Positions 33,787 to 42,306 of a stretch of 64,000 bases of DNA are shown here, piece after piece (within the stretch, counting starts at the first letter, position 1; each line of letters begins with the position of its first letter). Where the stretch lies: NCBI GenBank assembly GCA_004193555.1, contig RPGP01000001.1:668780-732779 (forward strand), in the 5' to 3' direction. The notes below the pieces were generated by a model. It made no database searches and was not told the origin of the DNA. It saw only the letters and a list, made by a program, of their open reading frames with translations. Source of the DNA: Desulfobacteraceae bacterium Eth-SRB1. Lineage in GTDB: Bacteria; Desulfobacterota; Desulfobacteria; Desulfobacterales; ETH-SRB1. Both the position numbers and the translations under genes were made by a program.

Positions 33787-34733
33787 TGAACGGAAATATT
33801 AAAATTGGAACCAGGGGGAGTAAACTGGCTCTATGGCAGGCTGGCTGGGTACAATCAACCCTTCAAACAATCCATCCCTCCCTTTCTTTTGAAATCGTAA
33901 CCATAAAGACAAAAGGTGACAAGATCCTTGACGTTCCCCTTGCAAAGGTCGGCGGAAAGGGGCTTTTTGTAAAGGAGATCGAGGAGGCGCTTTTAGACAG
34001 ACGCATTGATCTTGCTGTTCACAGCATGAAGGATATGCCTGCTGAAACGCCGGAAGGGCTTTGTATCGGCGCGGTGCCGGAACGTGAATCCCCGAGGGAT
34101 GTTCTTATCTCTCAAAAAGGGCTTTTGTTTTCAGAGCTTTCAACAGGGGCAAGGATAGGCACCAGCAGTCTTCGTCGCAGCGCCCAGCTTTTACACAAAA
34201 GACCGGATCTGGCGATATTGCCATTACGGGGAAACCTCGACACCCGCCTGAAAAAAGTTGAAGCAGGGGATATGGATGCTGTAATTCTTGCGGCAGCCGG
34301 TGTAAAACGGCTTGGTTTTGAAAGCAGAATAACGGAATATCTAAATGAAAGTATAATGCTGCCGGCGGTAGGTCAGGGGGCTCTGTGCCTCGAGATTAGA
34401 GAAAACGATCCTGTGATCAAACCTCTAATAGCAGTCCTGAATCATCAGCAAACAAGAAAAGTGGTTTCAGGGGAGCGCGCCTTTTTGTGCCGATTAGAGG
34501 GGGGATGCCAGATACCGATTGCAGCCCATGGTAAAATTGAAAATAATATATTTACCTTGAGCGGGCTTGTTGCAACAATAGACGGCAAACGCATAATAAA
34601 AGACACAAGGTCAGGACATGTGGACGAAGCTGAAAGCATTGGAATACAGGTTGCGGAAAGTCTTATTTCAATGGGGGCAAAAAAAATACTGGAAGAACTG
34701 AAGAATAATTATTCAGCCACCCCGGTTAAATAA
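33786..34733 (+). CDS. hemC: Hydroxymethylbilane synthase (porphobilinogen deaminase)
   Basis: Joins four porphobilinogens into hydroxymethylbilane on the way to uroporphyrinogen III. The start is the ATG overlapping the preceding stop (TGATG), since IKIGTRGSKLALWQA follows directly; a longer frame from 33741 is less likely. The protein has 315 residues. Visible motifs include the catalytic Asp in AVHSMKDMPAE, the arginine cluster GTSSLRRSAQLL, RGNLDTRL, and the dipyrromethane-cofactor cysteine in CRLEGGCQIPIAAHG near residue 245. The fused cobA/hemD downstream takes the product, so the two genes form a local tetrapyrrole group. Confidence 0.96.
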   Translation: MNGNIKIGTRGSKLALWQAGWVQSTLQTIHPSLSFEIVTIKTKGDKILDVPLAKVGGKGLFVKEIEEALLDRRIDLAVHSMKDMPAETPEGLCIGAVPERESPRDVLISQKGLLFSELSTGARIGTSSLRRSAQLLHKRPDLAILPLRGNLDTRLKKVEAGDMDAVILAAAGVKRLGFESRITEYLNESIMLPAVGQGALCLEIRENDPVIKPLIAVLNHQQTRKVVSGERAFLCRLEGGCQIPIAAHGKIENNIFTLSGLVATIDGKRIIKDTRSGHVDEAESIGIQVAESLISMGAKKILEELKNNYSATPVK

Positions 34734-35043
34734 GTCCTATGGAATTTAACAGGGCAGGCAGATTCACACAGATGAACGCAGATAGGTTTAAATACAAGTA
34801 ACCGTTCACGGTTCAGAGGTTCAAAGTTCAAGGTTAAACTGATTCAGGGGGATATAGCATATACTTCTTTAAAGCGTGAACGATTATAAATATAAAATCA
34901 GCGGAGCGCAGCGACTTCATTATTCGACATTCGATGTTGGACGTTCGATGTTGGATGTTCATTTTTTAATTTGTTCTTGAAAACCTCTGTGTGCTCTGTG
35001 ATCTCTGTGGTAATAGCTTTTTACAACGAATCGAAATATTATT
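34734..35043. other. Intergenic region with dispersed repeats
   Basis: I see no gene here. Segments recur elsewhere in the window: ATTCACACAGATGAACGCAG (also near 31321), and a block of GTTCGATGTTGGA-type direct repeats at about 34915-34978 that is almost identical to 36710-36775 and related to 32470-32580. The cobA/hemD start has no strong ribosome site in front of it. Confidence 0.6.
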
Positions 35044-36582
35044 ATGAAAGCAATAAAAGGCAAAGTATATCTTGTCGGCGCAGGGCCCGGCGATCCTGGA
35101 TTGATTACTGTCAGGGGCCTGGAATGCATCAAAAATGCGGATGTAATAATTTATGATTATCTTGCATCGCCTGTTCTTCTTAAACATGCCCGGGAAAATG
35201 CCGAGATTATATATGTGGGCAAAAAAGGGAGCAGCCATACCCTGCCCCAAGACAAAATAAGCGATCTTATAGTGGAAAAGGCTATCATGGGTTTAACCGT
35301 TGCAAGGCTGAAAGGCGGAGACCCTTTTATTTTCGGCCGTGGAGCCGAAGAAGCTGAGGAACTGATTAAAGCCGGCGTTTCCTTTGAGGTGGTGCCGGGT
35401 GTAACCTCTGCAATAGCCGCTCCTGCCTATGCAGGAATTCCACTGACTCATAGAAGCTTTACTTCTACAGTTGCCTTTGTCACCGGCCATGAAGATCCTA
35501 CCAAAGAAAAATCAAATATAGACTGGACATCCCTTGTAAAGGGTCTGGGCACTATAGTATTTCTGATGGGGGTTAAAAACCTTCCCAACATCACAAAGCA
35601 GCTCATCAGCCACGGCATGCAGGGTGATACGCCTGTGGCCCTGGTTCAATGGGGCACGACTCCAAGGCAATTCACTGTTTCCGGCACACTTGATAACATC
35701 GTTGAACGCGTTAAATCCGCCGGGCTTAAGTCTCCGGCGATAATTATAGTGGGCGGTGTAGTCAAGTTAAGAGAAACAATGAAATGGTTTGAAAACAGGC
35801 CGCTGTCGGGAAAAAGAATCGTTGTAACGAGGGCAAGGGAACAGGCAAGTGATCTGGTCAAGCTTCTTTCCGATCTTGGAGCAGAATGCCTGGAATGCCC
35901 GACAATAAAGGTTGTTCCTCCTGATGACTGGAAACCCCTCGACGCGGCAATTAAAAATATTGCCACATACGACTGGCTGGTTTTTACAAGTGTAAACGGA
36001 GTAAACGCTTTTTTTGAGCGGCTGTTTAAAAACAATATGGATGCGCGTTCTTTGGGAAAGTTACGCACAGCATCCATAGGTCCGGCAACCGCAAAAAGAA
36101 TGTTTGATTTTGGATTAACAAGCGATATCGTGCCAAAAAGTTACAGGGCGGAATCCGTCATCGAGGCATTTGCAAATGAAGATATAAGAGGGAAAAAGAT
36201 ACTGCTCCCCCGCGCAAAGGAGGCAAGGCCGATTCTTCCTGTAGAGTTAGCGAAGATGGGAGCTGAAGTCGATGAAATAACCGCATATCGCACAAAAGAG
36301 GTTCGTGATAATGCAGATCTTTTGTTGTCGCGGCTTGAAGAAGGCACAATAGATCTTATAACATTTACAAGTTCATCTACTGTAAAAAATTTTTATGCAC
36401 TTATACCGCCTGAAAAATTCAACAATATGATGCAAGGCGTAACTATTGCCGCTATAGGACCGATAACCGCCGATACAGCAAAAGAGCTGGGGTTTGATGT
36501 TCATATAGTCGCAAAATCCTTTACAATACCCGGGTTATGCGACGCTATATTGCAGCGCTATAATCAGAAATTTACAAACTGA
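35044..36582 (+). CDS. cobA: Uroporphyrinogen-III C-methyltransferase / uroporphyrinogen-III synthase fusion
   Basis: A 512-residue bifunctional enzyme. Residues 1-245 are the SAM-dependent methyltransferase that makes precorrin-2: GAGPGDPGLITVRG, the DPFIFGRGAEEAEEL block, VVPGVTSA and GIPLTHR. Residues about 255-505 are uroporphyrinogen-III synthase (HemD): RIVVTRAREQASDL, LVFTSVNGVNAFFERL, RILPVELAKMGAEVDEITAYRT-like stretch and ITFTSSSTVKNF. Together they turn HemC product into precorrin-2 for sirohaem, cobalamin or the sirohaem-dependent haem route. CobA-HemD fusions are common in anaerobic Desulfobacterota and Firmicutes. It lies 310 bp after hemC. Confidence 0.95.
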   Translation: MKAIKGKVYLVGAGPGDPGLITVRGLECIKNADVIIYDYLASPVLLKHARENAEIIYVGKKGSSHTLPQDKISDLIVEKAIMGLTVARLKGGDPFIFGRGAEEAEELIKAGVSFEVVPGVTSAIAAPAYAGIPLTHRSFTSTVAFVTGHEDPTKEKSNIDWTSLVKGLGTIVFLMGVKNLPNITKQLISHGMQGDTPVALVQWGTTPRQFTVSGTLDNIVERVKSAGLKSPAIIIVGGVVKLRETMKWFENRPLSGKRIVVTRAREQASDLVKLLSDLGAECLECPTIKVVPPDDWKPLDAAIKNIATYDWLVFTSVNGVNAFFERLFKNNMDARSLGKLRTASIGPATAKRMFDFGLTSDIVPKSYRAESVIEAFANEDIRGKKILLPRAKEARPILPVELAKMGAEVDEITAYRTKEVRDNADLLLSRLEEGTIDLITFTSSSTVKNFYALIPPEKFNNMMQGVTIAAIGPITADTAKELGFDVHIVAKSFTIPGLCDAILQRYNQKFTN

Positions 36583-36699
36583 TAAATCCCCCCAAATAAA
36601 TAATTCCCGCCATCCTTTATTTGCCTGTTTACACTTTTTTGATTGTATAGGAAGTTATAAAATTATGTTTTCTTTAATCGATTTTAAAATAATTTGAGG

Positions 36700-36775
36700 A
36701 GCGGAGCGACATCATTATTCGACGTTCGATGTTGGACGTTCGATGTTGGATGTTCATCTTTTAATTTGTTCTATC
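36700..36775. repeat. GTTCGATGTTGGA-type direct-repeat block
   Basis: A block with CATTATTCGACGTTCGATG, then TTGGACGTTCGATGTTGGA, then TGTTCAT and TTTTAATTTGTTC. Nearly the same block, with the preceding GCGGAGCG-containing segment, is at about 34900-34978, and a related inverted arrangement is at 32470-32580. These copies sit only between genes. Confidence 0.65.
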
Positions 36776-36792
36776 GGTTCTTGCTGATTATT

Positions 36793-37017
36793 TTACTGGT
36801 TGCCAAGTCCATTCTGCCTGCCGCAGTCAGGACACTGCCAGGTTATTCCATTGCATGACAGGGTCCATGCATTTTCATACATGCAGTCCTGGCATATATT
36901 GAATCCGCATTTGCAATTCCAGCAAAAAGGCGGCTTCTTACCGCAACAATAACAGCCTTTCTCTCTTGCCTGACGACGTTTTAGCCTGTATGATATTTTA
37001 TTTGCAGAGTCTGTCAT
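36793..37017 (-). CDS. Small cysteine-rich zinc-finger-like protein
   Basis: A 74-residue basic protein with paired cysteines: CYCCGKKPPFC, WNCKCGFNICQDC and WQCPDCGRQNG. The spacing suggests two or three structural zinc sites. I know no function. Its start overlaps the end of the upstream CoA-binding gene by 20 bp, so the two are translated from one transcript. Confidence 0.7.
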   Translation of the reverse strand: MTDSANKISYRLKRRQAREKGCYCCGKKPPFCWNCKCGFNICQDCMYENAWTLSCNGITWQCPDCGRQNGLGNQ

Positions 37018-37420
37018 GTTCTACCATTATGCATTGATTCATAATAACATCTATGCCCGCTGCCATCAAAAGCTCAGCGGCCTCATAGTTTTCAATATTC
37101 AACTGCATCCAGAAGACCTTTGGCATAAAACGAACAGCCTCCCGGGCATGGGGCATTATTTGAGAAGGATTTCTGAACACATTAACTATATCCACAGGCT
37201 CCTCAATATCGTCAAGGGATGCATATGCTTTTTCCCCTAATATCTCTTTCTGCGCTGGACGAACCGGAATTATTTTGTATCCCTGATCTTTAAGATATCT
37301 GGCCACCATATTTGAGTCCCTTGCAGGTTTAGGGCTCAAACCTAAAACAGCAATAGACCTGGAATTTAAAAGCAACCACTTGATATCCTTGTCATTTTCT
37401 ATTATTTTGCCGGATTTCAT
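36998..37420 (-). CDS. CoA-binding domain protein (YccU type)
   Basis: A 140-residue protein consisting of one CoA-binding Rossmann domain, as in the succinyl-CoA synthetase alpha subunit. Motifs are SIAVLGLSPKPARDSNMVA near the N-terminus, YKIIPVRPAQKEILGEKAY, and PVDIVNVFRNP. It ends in MNQCIMVEHDRL, also typical. Members of the family are stand-alone CoA or nucleotide binders of unclear role. It overlaps the small cysteine-rich gene downstream. Confidence 0.88.
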   Translation of the reverse strand: MKSGKIIENDKDIKWLLLNSRSIAVLGLSPKPARDSNMVARYLKDQGYKIIPVRPAQKEILGEKAYASLDDIEEPVDIVNVFRNPSQIMPHAREAVRFMPKVFWMQLNIENYEAAELLMAAGIDVIMNQCIMVEHDRLCK

Positions 37421-37464
37421 TCAATATGCCTCTGTAATCTTGTTATGTTATTTCATAAATGATG

Positions 37465-37606
37465 ATAGTTTTGTAAAAAGTCAAAAAACCACTTTTTACG
37501 AAACGTGTTAGGTGTTAAGAACTTGATATAACAATTAAATGTTTTATCTTAACACCTAACACTTTACACTTAACACCTGATGAATTCGACTTTTTACGAA
37601 TTCATC
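37465..37606. mobile_element. Family A mobile repeat, AGGTGTTAAG-type (complete copy)
   Basis: A 142-bp element with ends GATAGTTTTGTAAAAAGTC and GACTTTTTACGAATTCATC. AATGAT is duplicated on both sides (37459-37464 and 37607-37612). The interior differs wholly from the 133-bp copies: it has an internal inverted pair TTAGGTGTTAAG / CTTAACACCTAA. It lies between two minus-strand genes. Confidence 0.8.
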
Positions 37607-37654
37607 AATGATAATAGTAATGTTACATAATATTAAAAGCAATAATAACCATTT

Positions 37655-38629
37655 TTAAAAACCAACCTGGGTAATAAGATGAGTGACTTTTTTTTCAATT
37701 TCGTCACGCACTTTAATCATAAAATCGATGGATCTGCCGGACGGGTCGGGCACTTCCCACTCACGCCTGTTGACACCTGATATAAATGGGCATTCTTCAC
37801 CGCAGCCCATAGTTATTATCGTATCCGGCTTTCCGCCTGAAAGTGCATCCTCAATCGATTGTGGAGAGCGAAACACCATATCTATCCTCTTTCCGCTCAT
37901 TGCTTCAACCATGACAGGGTTGATTTCTCCTGCAGGGTTGCTTCCTCCGCTTACAGATTCAATTTTATCCCCTGCAAGACGCTGGGCAAAAGCAGCGGCT
38001 ATCTGGCTGCGGCAGGCATTTTCACGGCAGGCAAACAGGATTTTCTTTCTGCCAAGAAGTGGGGTTAAAAGAACGTTTGCAGCTTCTTTTACCTCGCTTA
38101 AAACAGCAGGGTGTTTTTCCATATCACCGGCATGTTCGATACCCCGGTATGTAAGGCTGCCCTCAAAGCTTGCCCCAACAGCATCGAAAAAGTATTTTGC
38201 GGTAAGGTTGACGCCATCAAAAAGATTTTTTCCTTTTGTAGCCCCAAGTGCAAGCAAAAAGCCGCGCCTGTATTTTTGCCCCGGATCGGTTAGCTTTAAT
38301 TTATATTTCCTTGACCAGAATACCTGGCACCTGTCGATGAGCGCTTTCAGCTGGGCAGTCGTATTATAAAAAAATATTGGGGTGGCGGCTACTATAACAT
38401 CCGCCCGGCGAAGAAGGAAATTTATTTCCTTCTTCATGTCGTCATTAATGGGACAAAAACCATGTTTAGCGCAAACAGTATATTCTTTACATGGAACGAT
38501 ATCCTTTTCATTTATATCAATGACATGTGTCTGTGCCCCCAGTTTTTCTGCTTCATCCATAAAGGCTGAAAGTAAAAATGATGTATTACCCTTTTCACGT
38601 GGACTTCCCTGTAAGCCAAGCACCATCAT
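37655..38629 (-). CDS. Flavodoxin-like FMN reductase fused to ArsC-type arsenate reductase
   Basis: A two-domain protein of 324 residues. Residues 1-185 form an NAD(P)H-dependent FMN reductase / iron-sulfur flavoprotein-like fold (LGLQGSPREKGNTSFLLSAF; ADVIVAATPIFFYNTTAQLK). Residues about 195-320 form a low-molecular-weight phosphatase/ArsC domain: ILFACRENACRSQIAAAFAQ holds the C-x5-R loop, and ITMGCGEECPFISG supplies the distal cysteines used in thioredoxin-coupled ArsC; EVPDPSGRS carries the general-acid Asp. The fusion suggests flavin electrons feeding arsenate reduction directly, though this is inference. No arsR, arsB or acr3 gene is adjacent. A second ATG at 38626 is possible. Confidence 0.88.
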   Translation of the reverse strand: MMVLGLQGSPREKGNTSFLLSAFMDEAEKLGAQTHVIDINEKDIVPCKEYTVCAKHGFCPINDDMKKEINFLLRRADVIVAATPIFFYNTTAQLKALIDRCQVFWSRKYKLKLTDPGQKYRRGFLLALGATKGKNLFDGVNLTAKYFFDAVGASFEGSLTYRGIEHAGDMEKHPAVLSEVKEAANVLLTPLLGRKKILFACRENACRSQIAAAFAQRLAGDKIESVSGGSNPAGEINPVMVEAMSGKRIDMVFRSPQSIEDALSGGKPDTIITMGCGEECPFISGVNRREWEVPDPSGRSIDFMIKVRDEIEKKVTHLITQVGF

Positions 38630-38805
38630 GATATAAAAATCCTTGATTTAAGAGTATATCTTGCATAAAAAAGAAATGATTTTTACATATTATATTAATG
38701 ATTTCGTAATAAGTCAAAATTTTGCCTGTTTGTCCTGCAATTACAAATAATTATCTCTGTGCGCTCTGTGGCAAATTAAACTTTTTATAAGGATAACTAA
38801 TTAAA

Positions 38806-39138
38806 ATGGCAACAGAAAAAGATATTGTGCTGATATATTCGGAGGATATACCGCTTAGCTTTGCAAGAATAGAGGAAATATCAGCGGATATAAAACGGAA
38901 CTGGTATCATGTAAAGCTGCTTATTCTCCAAGTGCCTCTTCAGCCTGTCACATGGATTTTAAAAGATTCATATATTAATGGTGAAGAATTTACAATGGAT
39001 GGGAGAAAAGTGCGTTTGGAGCTAATAGAATGCCCGGAGGTTGCTGAACCACCTGAGATACATGAAGAAAAGGGCCGGACATCCAAAGACTCAAAAAAGG
39101 GGAAAGTAATATTGCTGAAAAATCGAAAAAAGGTATGA
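38806..39138 (+). CDS. Hypothetical protein paired with DUF1848 gene
   Basis: A 110-residue protein I do not recognise. It starts ATEKDIVLIYSEDIPLSFARI and has a compact hydrophobic/charged pattern without membrane segments; the tail is Lys-rich. Its last bases overlap the start of the DUF1848 gene (ATGA), so the two are translationally coupled. An AAGGAT-like site precedes the ATG. A role linked to its neighbour is likely but unknown. Confidence 0.65.
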   Translation: MATEKDIVLIYSEDIPLSFARIEEISADIKRNWYHVKLLILQVPLQPVTWILKDSYINGEEFTMDGRKVRLELIECPEVAEPPEIHEEKGRTSKDSKKGKVILLKNRKKV

Positions 39139-40022
39139 AGAAAATAGTAATTTCCGCTTCCCGCAGAACAGACATCCCGGCTTTTTACATGAACTGGTTT
39201 ATGGAGCAGATCAAAAAGGGTTCCTTTGAAGTAGTAAACCCTTATAACAGACATGTATCGACAGCGCCTGCAAGCCCTGACAAGGTTCATACCATTGTAT
39301 TCTGGTCGAAAAATTTTGGCCCGTTCATTGAAGCGCGGTTTGGAGAAAAACTTCTAAAACTGGGATTTAATCTCTTTTTTAATTTTACAATAAATTCCGG
39401 TTCTGCCGATCTTGAGCCAAATGTGCCCCCTTTGACAGAGCGCTTAAAACAGCTTGAATATCTCTGCAACAATTTTGGCGCCCGGTGTATAAACTGGAGG
39501 TTTGATCCAATATGTTTTTATAAAACAAACAGTGGAGGCATTAAGAACAATCTGCATGATTTACCTGCAATTGCACATAGGGCTTCCGAATACGGTATCA
39601 GAAGATGTATTACCAGCTTTATGGATGATTACCGGAAAATTCGCAAAAGGACTGCATTAATTCCCGGTTTTTCATTTATAGATCCACCAATTGGCAGGAA
39701 AAAAAAGATAATTTTAAGCATTGAAGAAAAGCTGACCGCAGAAAAGATTGAGCTGTATGCCTGCTGTGAAAAAGATCTGATAGATACTCTTCCCGCGACT
39801 TCGGGTATAAGGAAAAGTTCGTGCATACCAAATGATCTTCTAATCAAAATATACGGCGGCAGCCTCTCCTTTAAAAAGGACTCAGGCCAGAGGATAAAGA
39901 ATGGATGCGGTTGTATGACTTCTGTTGATATAGGATCATATAATCTTCATCCATGTTATCATAACTGTCTTTTTTGTTATGCAAACCCATCACCACGCGT
40001 ATCAGTTCACGGAGGCAGATGA
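39135..40022 (+). CDS. DUF1848 family protein, radical-SAM/photolyase-like
   Basis: A 295-residue protein of the DUF1848 family. It opens with the family stretch [19 protein letters not shown], followed by [30 protein letters not shown] (split here for length: [15 protein letters not shown]). The C-terminus has [13 protein letters not shown] and [12 protein letters not shown], a CxxxCxxC cluster that probably binds an iron-sulfur centre, placed at the end of the protein. The family relates to spore photolyase-type radical SAM enzymes, but the substrate is unknown. It overlaps both neighbours by 4 bp (ATGA), forming a three-gene unit with dusB. Confidence 0.85.
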   Translation: MKKIVISASRRTDIPAFYMNWFMEQIKKGSFEVVNPYNRHVSTAPASPDKVHTIVFWSKNFGPFIEARFGEKLLKLGFNLFFNFTINSGSADLEPNVPPLTERLKQLEYLCNNFGARCINWRFDPICFYKTNSGGIKNNLHDLPAIAHRASEYGIRRCITSFMDDYRKIRKRTALIPGFSFIDPPIGRKKKIILSIEEKLTAEKIELYACCEKDLIDTLPATSGIRKSSCIPNDLLIKIYGGSLSFKKDSGQRIKNGCGCMTSVDIGSYNLHPCYHNCLFCYANPSPRVSVHGGR

Positions 40023-40978
40023 AAATCAGTTCTCTTGCTCTTGAGAATATTACAATATTAGCCCCTCTTGCAGGAATTACCATCCTGCCTTTTCGGCTTC
40101 TTGCAAAGGAAGCGGGCTGCGCTCTTGTCTGCACCGAGATGATAAGTTCCAACGGACTTGTTCGAGGATCACAAAAGACAAAGCAGATGCTTGCCAGCCA
40201 ACCTGGGGAAAAACCTCTGTCTGTCCAGTTGTTTGGCGCCGATCCGTTAATAATGGCCGAAGCAGCAAAAATTGTTGAATTATCAGGCGCGGATTTAATC
40301 GATATTAATTTTGGCTGTTCAGTAAAAAAGGTAATCAAAACCGGCGCCGGTGTTGCTCTGATGAAAGAGCTTGACAGAGCTGAGGCGCTTATCAAAGCTG
40401 TTCGAAAAGCAATAAATATTCCCTTTACTATAAAAGTCAGGACAGGATGGGATAGTTCCGGGAATCAGGCTGTTAAATTAGCTGAAATAGCTGAAAAATG
40501 CGGTGTGGATGCAATTACCGTTCATCCTCGCACAGCCACTCAGGGGTTCAGGGGCAAGGCTGACTGGTCGATCATAGCAAAGGTTAAAAAAGCGGTGTCA
40601 ATTCCTGTTATTGGAAACGGGGATATTGTTACAGCGGAAGATGCCTTAAAAATGCAGGATATGACGGGTTGCGATGCTTTGATGATAGGACGGGCAGCTA
40701 TCGGAAAACCATGGATTTTTTCTCAGGTATTGACCCTGATAAAGGGTGGAGATGTAACCCCTGTTGATATTGCATATCGTTGCAGCGTTATGATACGATA
40801 CGCAAAGGCAGTGGTAAAACATTATGGCGAGAAACGTGCGTGTTATATGTTGCGCAGCCGTCTTGGATGGTTTGTGAAAGGCCTTCCTTATTCCAGCAAA
40901 TTTCGTGAATCTATCAAGGAACTATCGTCTGAAGATGAAGCTCTAAAATTAATCAGGGCATACATAGAAAATTGTTAG
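40019..40978 (+). CDS. dusB: tRNA-dihydrouridine synthase
   Basis: FMN enzyme that reduces uridines in the tRNA D-loop. The start at 40019 has GGAGG four bases ahead and overlaps the previous stop as ATGA; the longer frame at 39974 is less likely. The protein has 319 residues. Motifs are [24 protein letters not shown], the catalytic loop [10 protein letters not shown] (Ser replaces the usual Pro or Ala after the active Cys), [25 protein letters not shown] and [12 protein letters not shown]. The C-terminal helical part is present. DusB is the best family match; the specific D position is not provable here. Confidence 0.93.
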   Translation: MKISSLALENITILAPLAGITILPFRLLAKEAGCALVCTEMISSNGLVRGSQKTKQMLASQPGEKPLSVQLFGADPLIMAEAAKIVELSGADLIDINFGCSVKKVIKTGAGVALMKELDRAEALIKAVRKAINIPFTIKVRTGWDSSGNQAVKLAEIAEKCGVDAITVHPRTATQGFRGKADWSIIAKVKKAVSIPVIGNGDIVTAEDALKMQDMTGCDALMIGRAAIGKPWIFSQVLTLIKGGDVTPVDIAYRCSVMIRYAKAVVKHYGEKRACYMLRSRLGWFVKGLPYSSKFRESIKELSSEDEALKLIRAYIENC

Positions 40979-41086
40979 CCGCAGACCCACACGGACAAAC
41001 ACTGGCTTAAACCTGATTCGGCCACAGTTTAGTGGCAAAAAGAAACGTTTTTGTAAAGGTCTCAACAGCCTTGAGGGGAATAGTTT

Positions 41087-41350
41087 ATGAACGGATTGCT
41101 TTTTATTGATGATGAAGAAGGTGTGCGACGTTCCATAGCTCGTGCTCTCAAAAAGGAACCGTATAAAACCTATACTGTCAGAAATGGTGAAGAAGGAATA
41201 AGATTTATTGAAGAACATATTGATAATATTTCGATTGTAATTTCGGATTACAAAATGCCGGGCTTAAACGGCCTTGAGACCCTTTCCAGCATCGGCGTAA
41301 TAAACCCGGAAATAATACGCATCATTCTAACAGGCTATGCAACCATGGAG
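41087..41350 (+). pseudogene. Response regulator-adenylate cyclase, N-terminal half (interrupted)
   Basis: Encodes a response-regulator receiver domain from LLFIDDEEGVRRS (acidic pocket) through SDYKMPGLNGLET (phospho-acceptor Asp) to LTGYATMEA. It then breaks off at 41351, where the mobile element starts. After the junction the frame reads only a few element codons (IIINNNII) and stops at 41380. The missing helix and the KPF lysine are found at 50016 onward, in frame with a cyclase. The intact gene would encode a two-component regulator whose phosphorylation controls cAMP or cGMP synthesis. Confidence 0.9.
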
Positions 41351-41376
41351 GCAATCATAATAAACAACAATATAAT
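41341..41376. other. attL junction of the integrative element
   Basis: Host sequence AACCATGGAG meets core GC (41351-41352), followed by element arm AATCATAATAAACAACAATA. The element arm is a near mirror of the arm at attR (about 20 of 24 positions in reverse complement), as expected for the arms of a serine-integrase attP. Confidence 0.8.
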
Positions 41377-41462
41377 ATAATGCCTATTTATTTAATGTCT
41401 AACAGCTTGAAATAGCATGAGAAACTTAGGGTAAAAATAATTTATAAAAAATTAAAAAAAGA

Positions 41463-41490
41463 CTTGATTTTTGTTTTAAAATAATATATT
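41463..41490 (+). promoter_or_regulatory. Candidate promoter at element left end
   Basis: CTTGAT at 41463-41468 and TATATT at 41485-41490 are 16 bp apart in a very AT-rich stretch. It would drive the small-gene operon from 41596. This is a visual match only. Confidence 0.3.
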
Positions 41491-41519
41491 AATAGAAAAA
41501 TTGAATAATCCGGTTAACC

Positions 41520-41580
41520 AAGCCGGCCAGAGATGCGAACGTAATTTGGAAAGCATTATATGGCCGGCTTTTTTATTTTT
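41520..41580 (+). terminator. Hairpin with T-run before element operon
   Basis: AAGCCGGCCA (41520-41529) and TGGCCGGCTT (41561-41570) are perfect complements, followed by TTTTATTTTT. The 31-nt loop is long for a plain terminator. The ribosome site of the next gene (GAGGAG, 41581) comes right after, so it may act as an attenuator of the leader. Confidence 0.6.
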
Positions 41581-41595
41581 AGAGGAGAAATTTTT

Positions 41596-41787
41596 ATGAA
41601 CTTAAAAATGACAAGAGTTATCAGGGAAATGACACAGATGGAATTAATGAAAAGATCCGGAGTCCCTCAATGTAGGATAAGCCATGCTGAAAAAGGCTAT
41701 CTCCATCTCAATGCGGCTGAGAAACAACGAATTGAAAAATCCCTGAATATGAAGGATTCAATTGATTGGGAAGAAAAGGAAAAATGA
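41596..41787 (+). CDS. Small XRE-type helix-turn-helix protein
   Basis: A 63-residue protein with a short Cro/C1-like helix-turn-helix: MTQMELMKRSGVPQCRISHA, then EKGYLHLNAAEKQRIEKSL. I start it at 41596, behind GAGGAG, rather than at an upstream in-frame ATG at 41560. It is the first gene of the element and the best candidate for the regulator of its small-gene operon. It overlaps nothing; the next gene begins 23 bp after its stop. Confidence 0.75.
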   Translation: MNLKMTRVIREMTQMELMKRSGVPQCRISHAEKGYLHLNAAEKQRIEKSLNMKDSIDWEEKEK

Positions 41788-41810
41788 ATTTAATCGAAGG
41801 AGAAAAGATT

Positions 41811-42044
41811 ATGGAAACAACAAACGAAATGCCTGCTTTAAACATAGGCGAAAAGACAAATCCAATTCAGGCAGTACAAAATCATCTTGAGGCAGTACAT
41901 GGCAAGCTTAAAGCCGCTCAAAAGCTTAAAGCTATGTCCGGGGCTGATTTGATTGGCCTTGCAGATGATATTGCAAGCGGCAAAGCTGACAGCAACAGTG
42001 AGATAAACGAGATGCCATCAATGATTTTTAAAAGGAGAAAATAA
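41811..42044 (+). CDS. Small element protein with EMP motifs
   Basis: A 77-residue protein of unknown function, with a strong AAGGAG site before the ATG. It begins METTNEMPALNIGEKTNP and ends INEMPSMIFKRRK; the middle is a likely helix (LEAVHGKLKAAQKLKAMSG). The EMPxMxF-like motif at its end recurs in the next small protein, so the two may share a binding partner. It is part of a tightly spaced operon (2 bp to the next start). Confidence 0.6.
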   Translation: METTNEMPALNIGEKTNPIQAVQNHLEAVHGKLKAAQKLKAMSGADLIGLADDIASGKADSNSEINEMPSMIFKRRK

Positions 42045-42046
42045 AA

Positions 42047-42304
42047 ATGGAAGAAATAATGGAAATGCCAGTAATGGAATTTGAAAAAGAGGAAAAGGAA
42101 ATAATCGTCAATAGCCCCGTATTCAGGACAATCCCAATGGATGATTTCAACGGAATGCCGGGGATGTCTTTTTTTGAGCATACAGAAAAAGAGAAAAAAA
42201 TAAAAGCTAATGCCATCGGGAAGCCGCTCAAGACTAATCATACACTTAAGGTTAACGGCATGAAAGCCGGTCCCGTTATGACCTTGAATTTTAAGAAGGT
42301 TTAA
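42047..42304 (+). CDS. Small element protein with repeated MPxMxF-like motif
   Basis: An 85-residue protein of unknown function. It has three related short motifs: MEMPVMEFEKEEKE at the N-terminus, NGMPGMSFFEHTEKEK in the middle, and GPVMTLNFKKV at the end. There are no membrane segments. It sits 2 bp after the previous gene and 2 bp before the next, so all are co-translated. Confidence 0.6.
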   Translation: MEEIMEMPVMEFEKEEKEIIVNSPVFRTIPMDDFNGMPGMSFFEHTEKEKKIKANAIGKPLKTNHTLKVNGMKAGPVMTLNFKKV

Positions 42305-42306
42305 AG

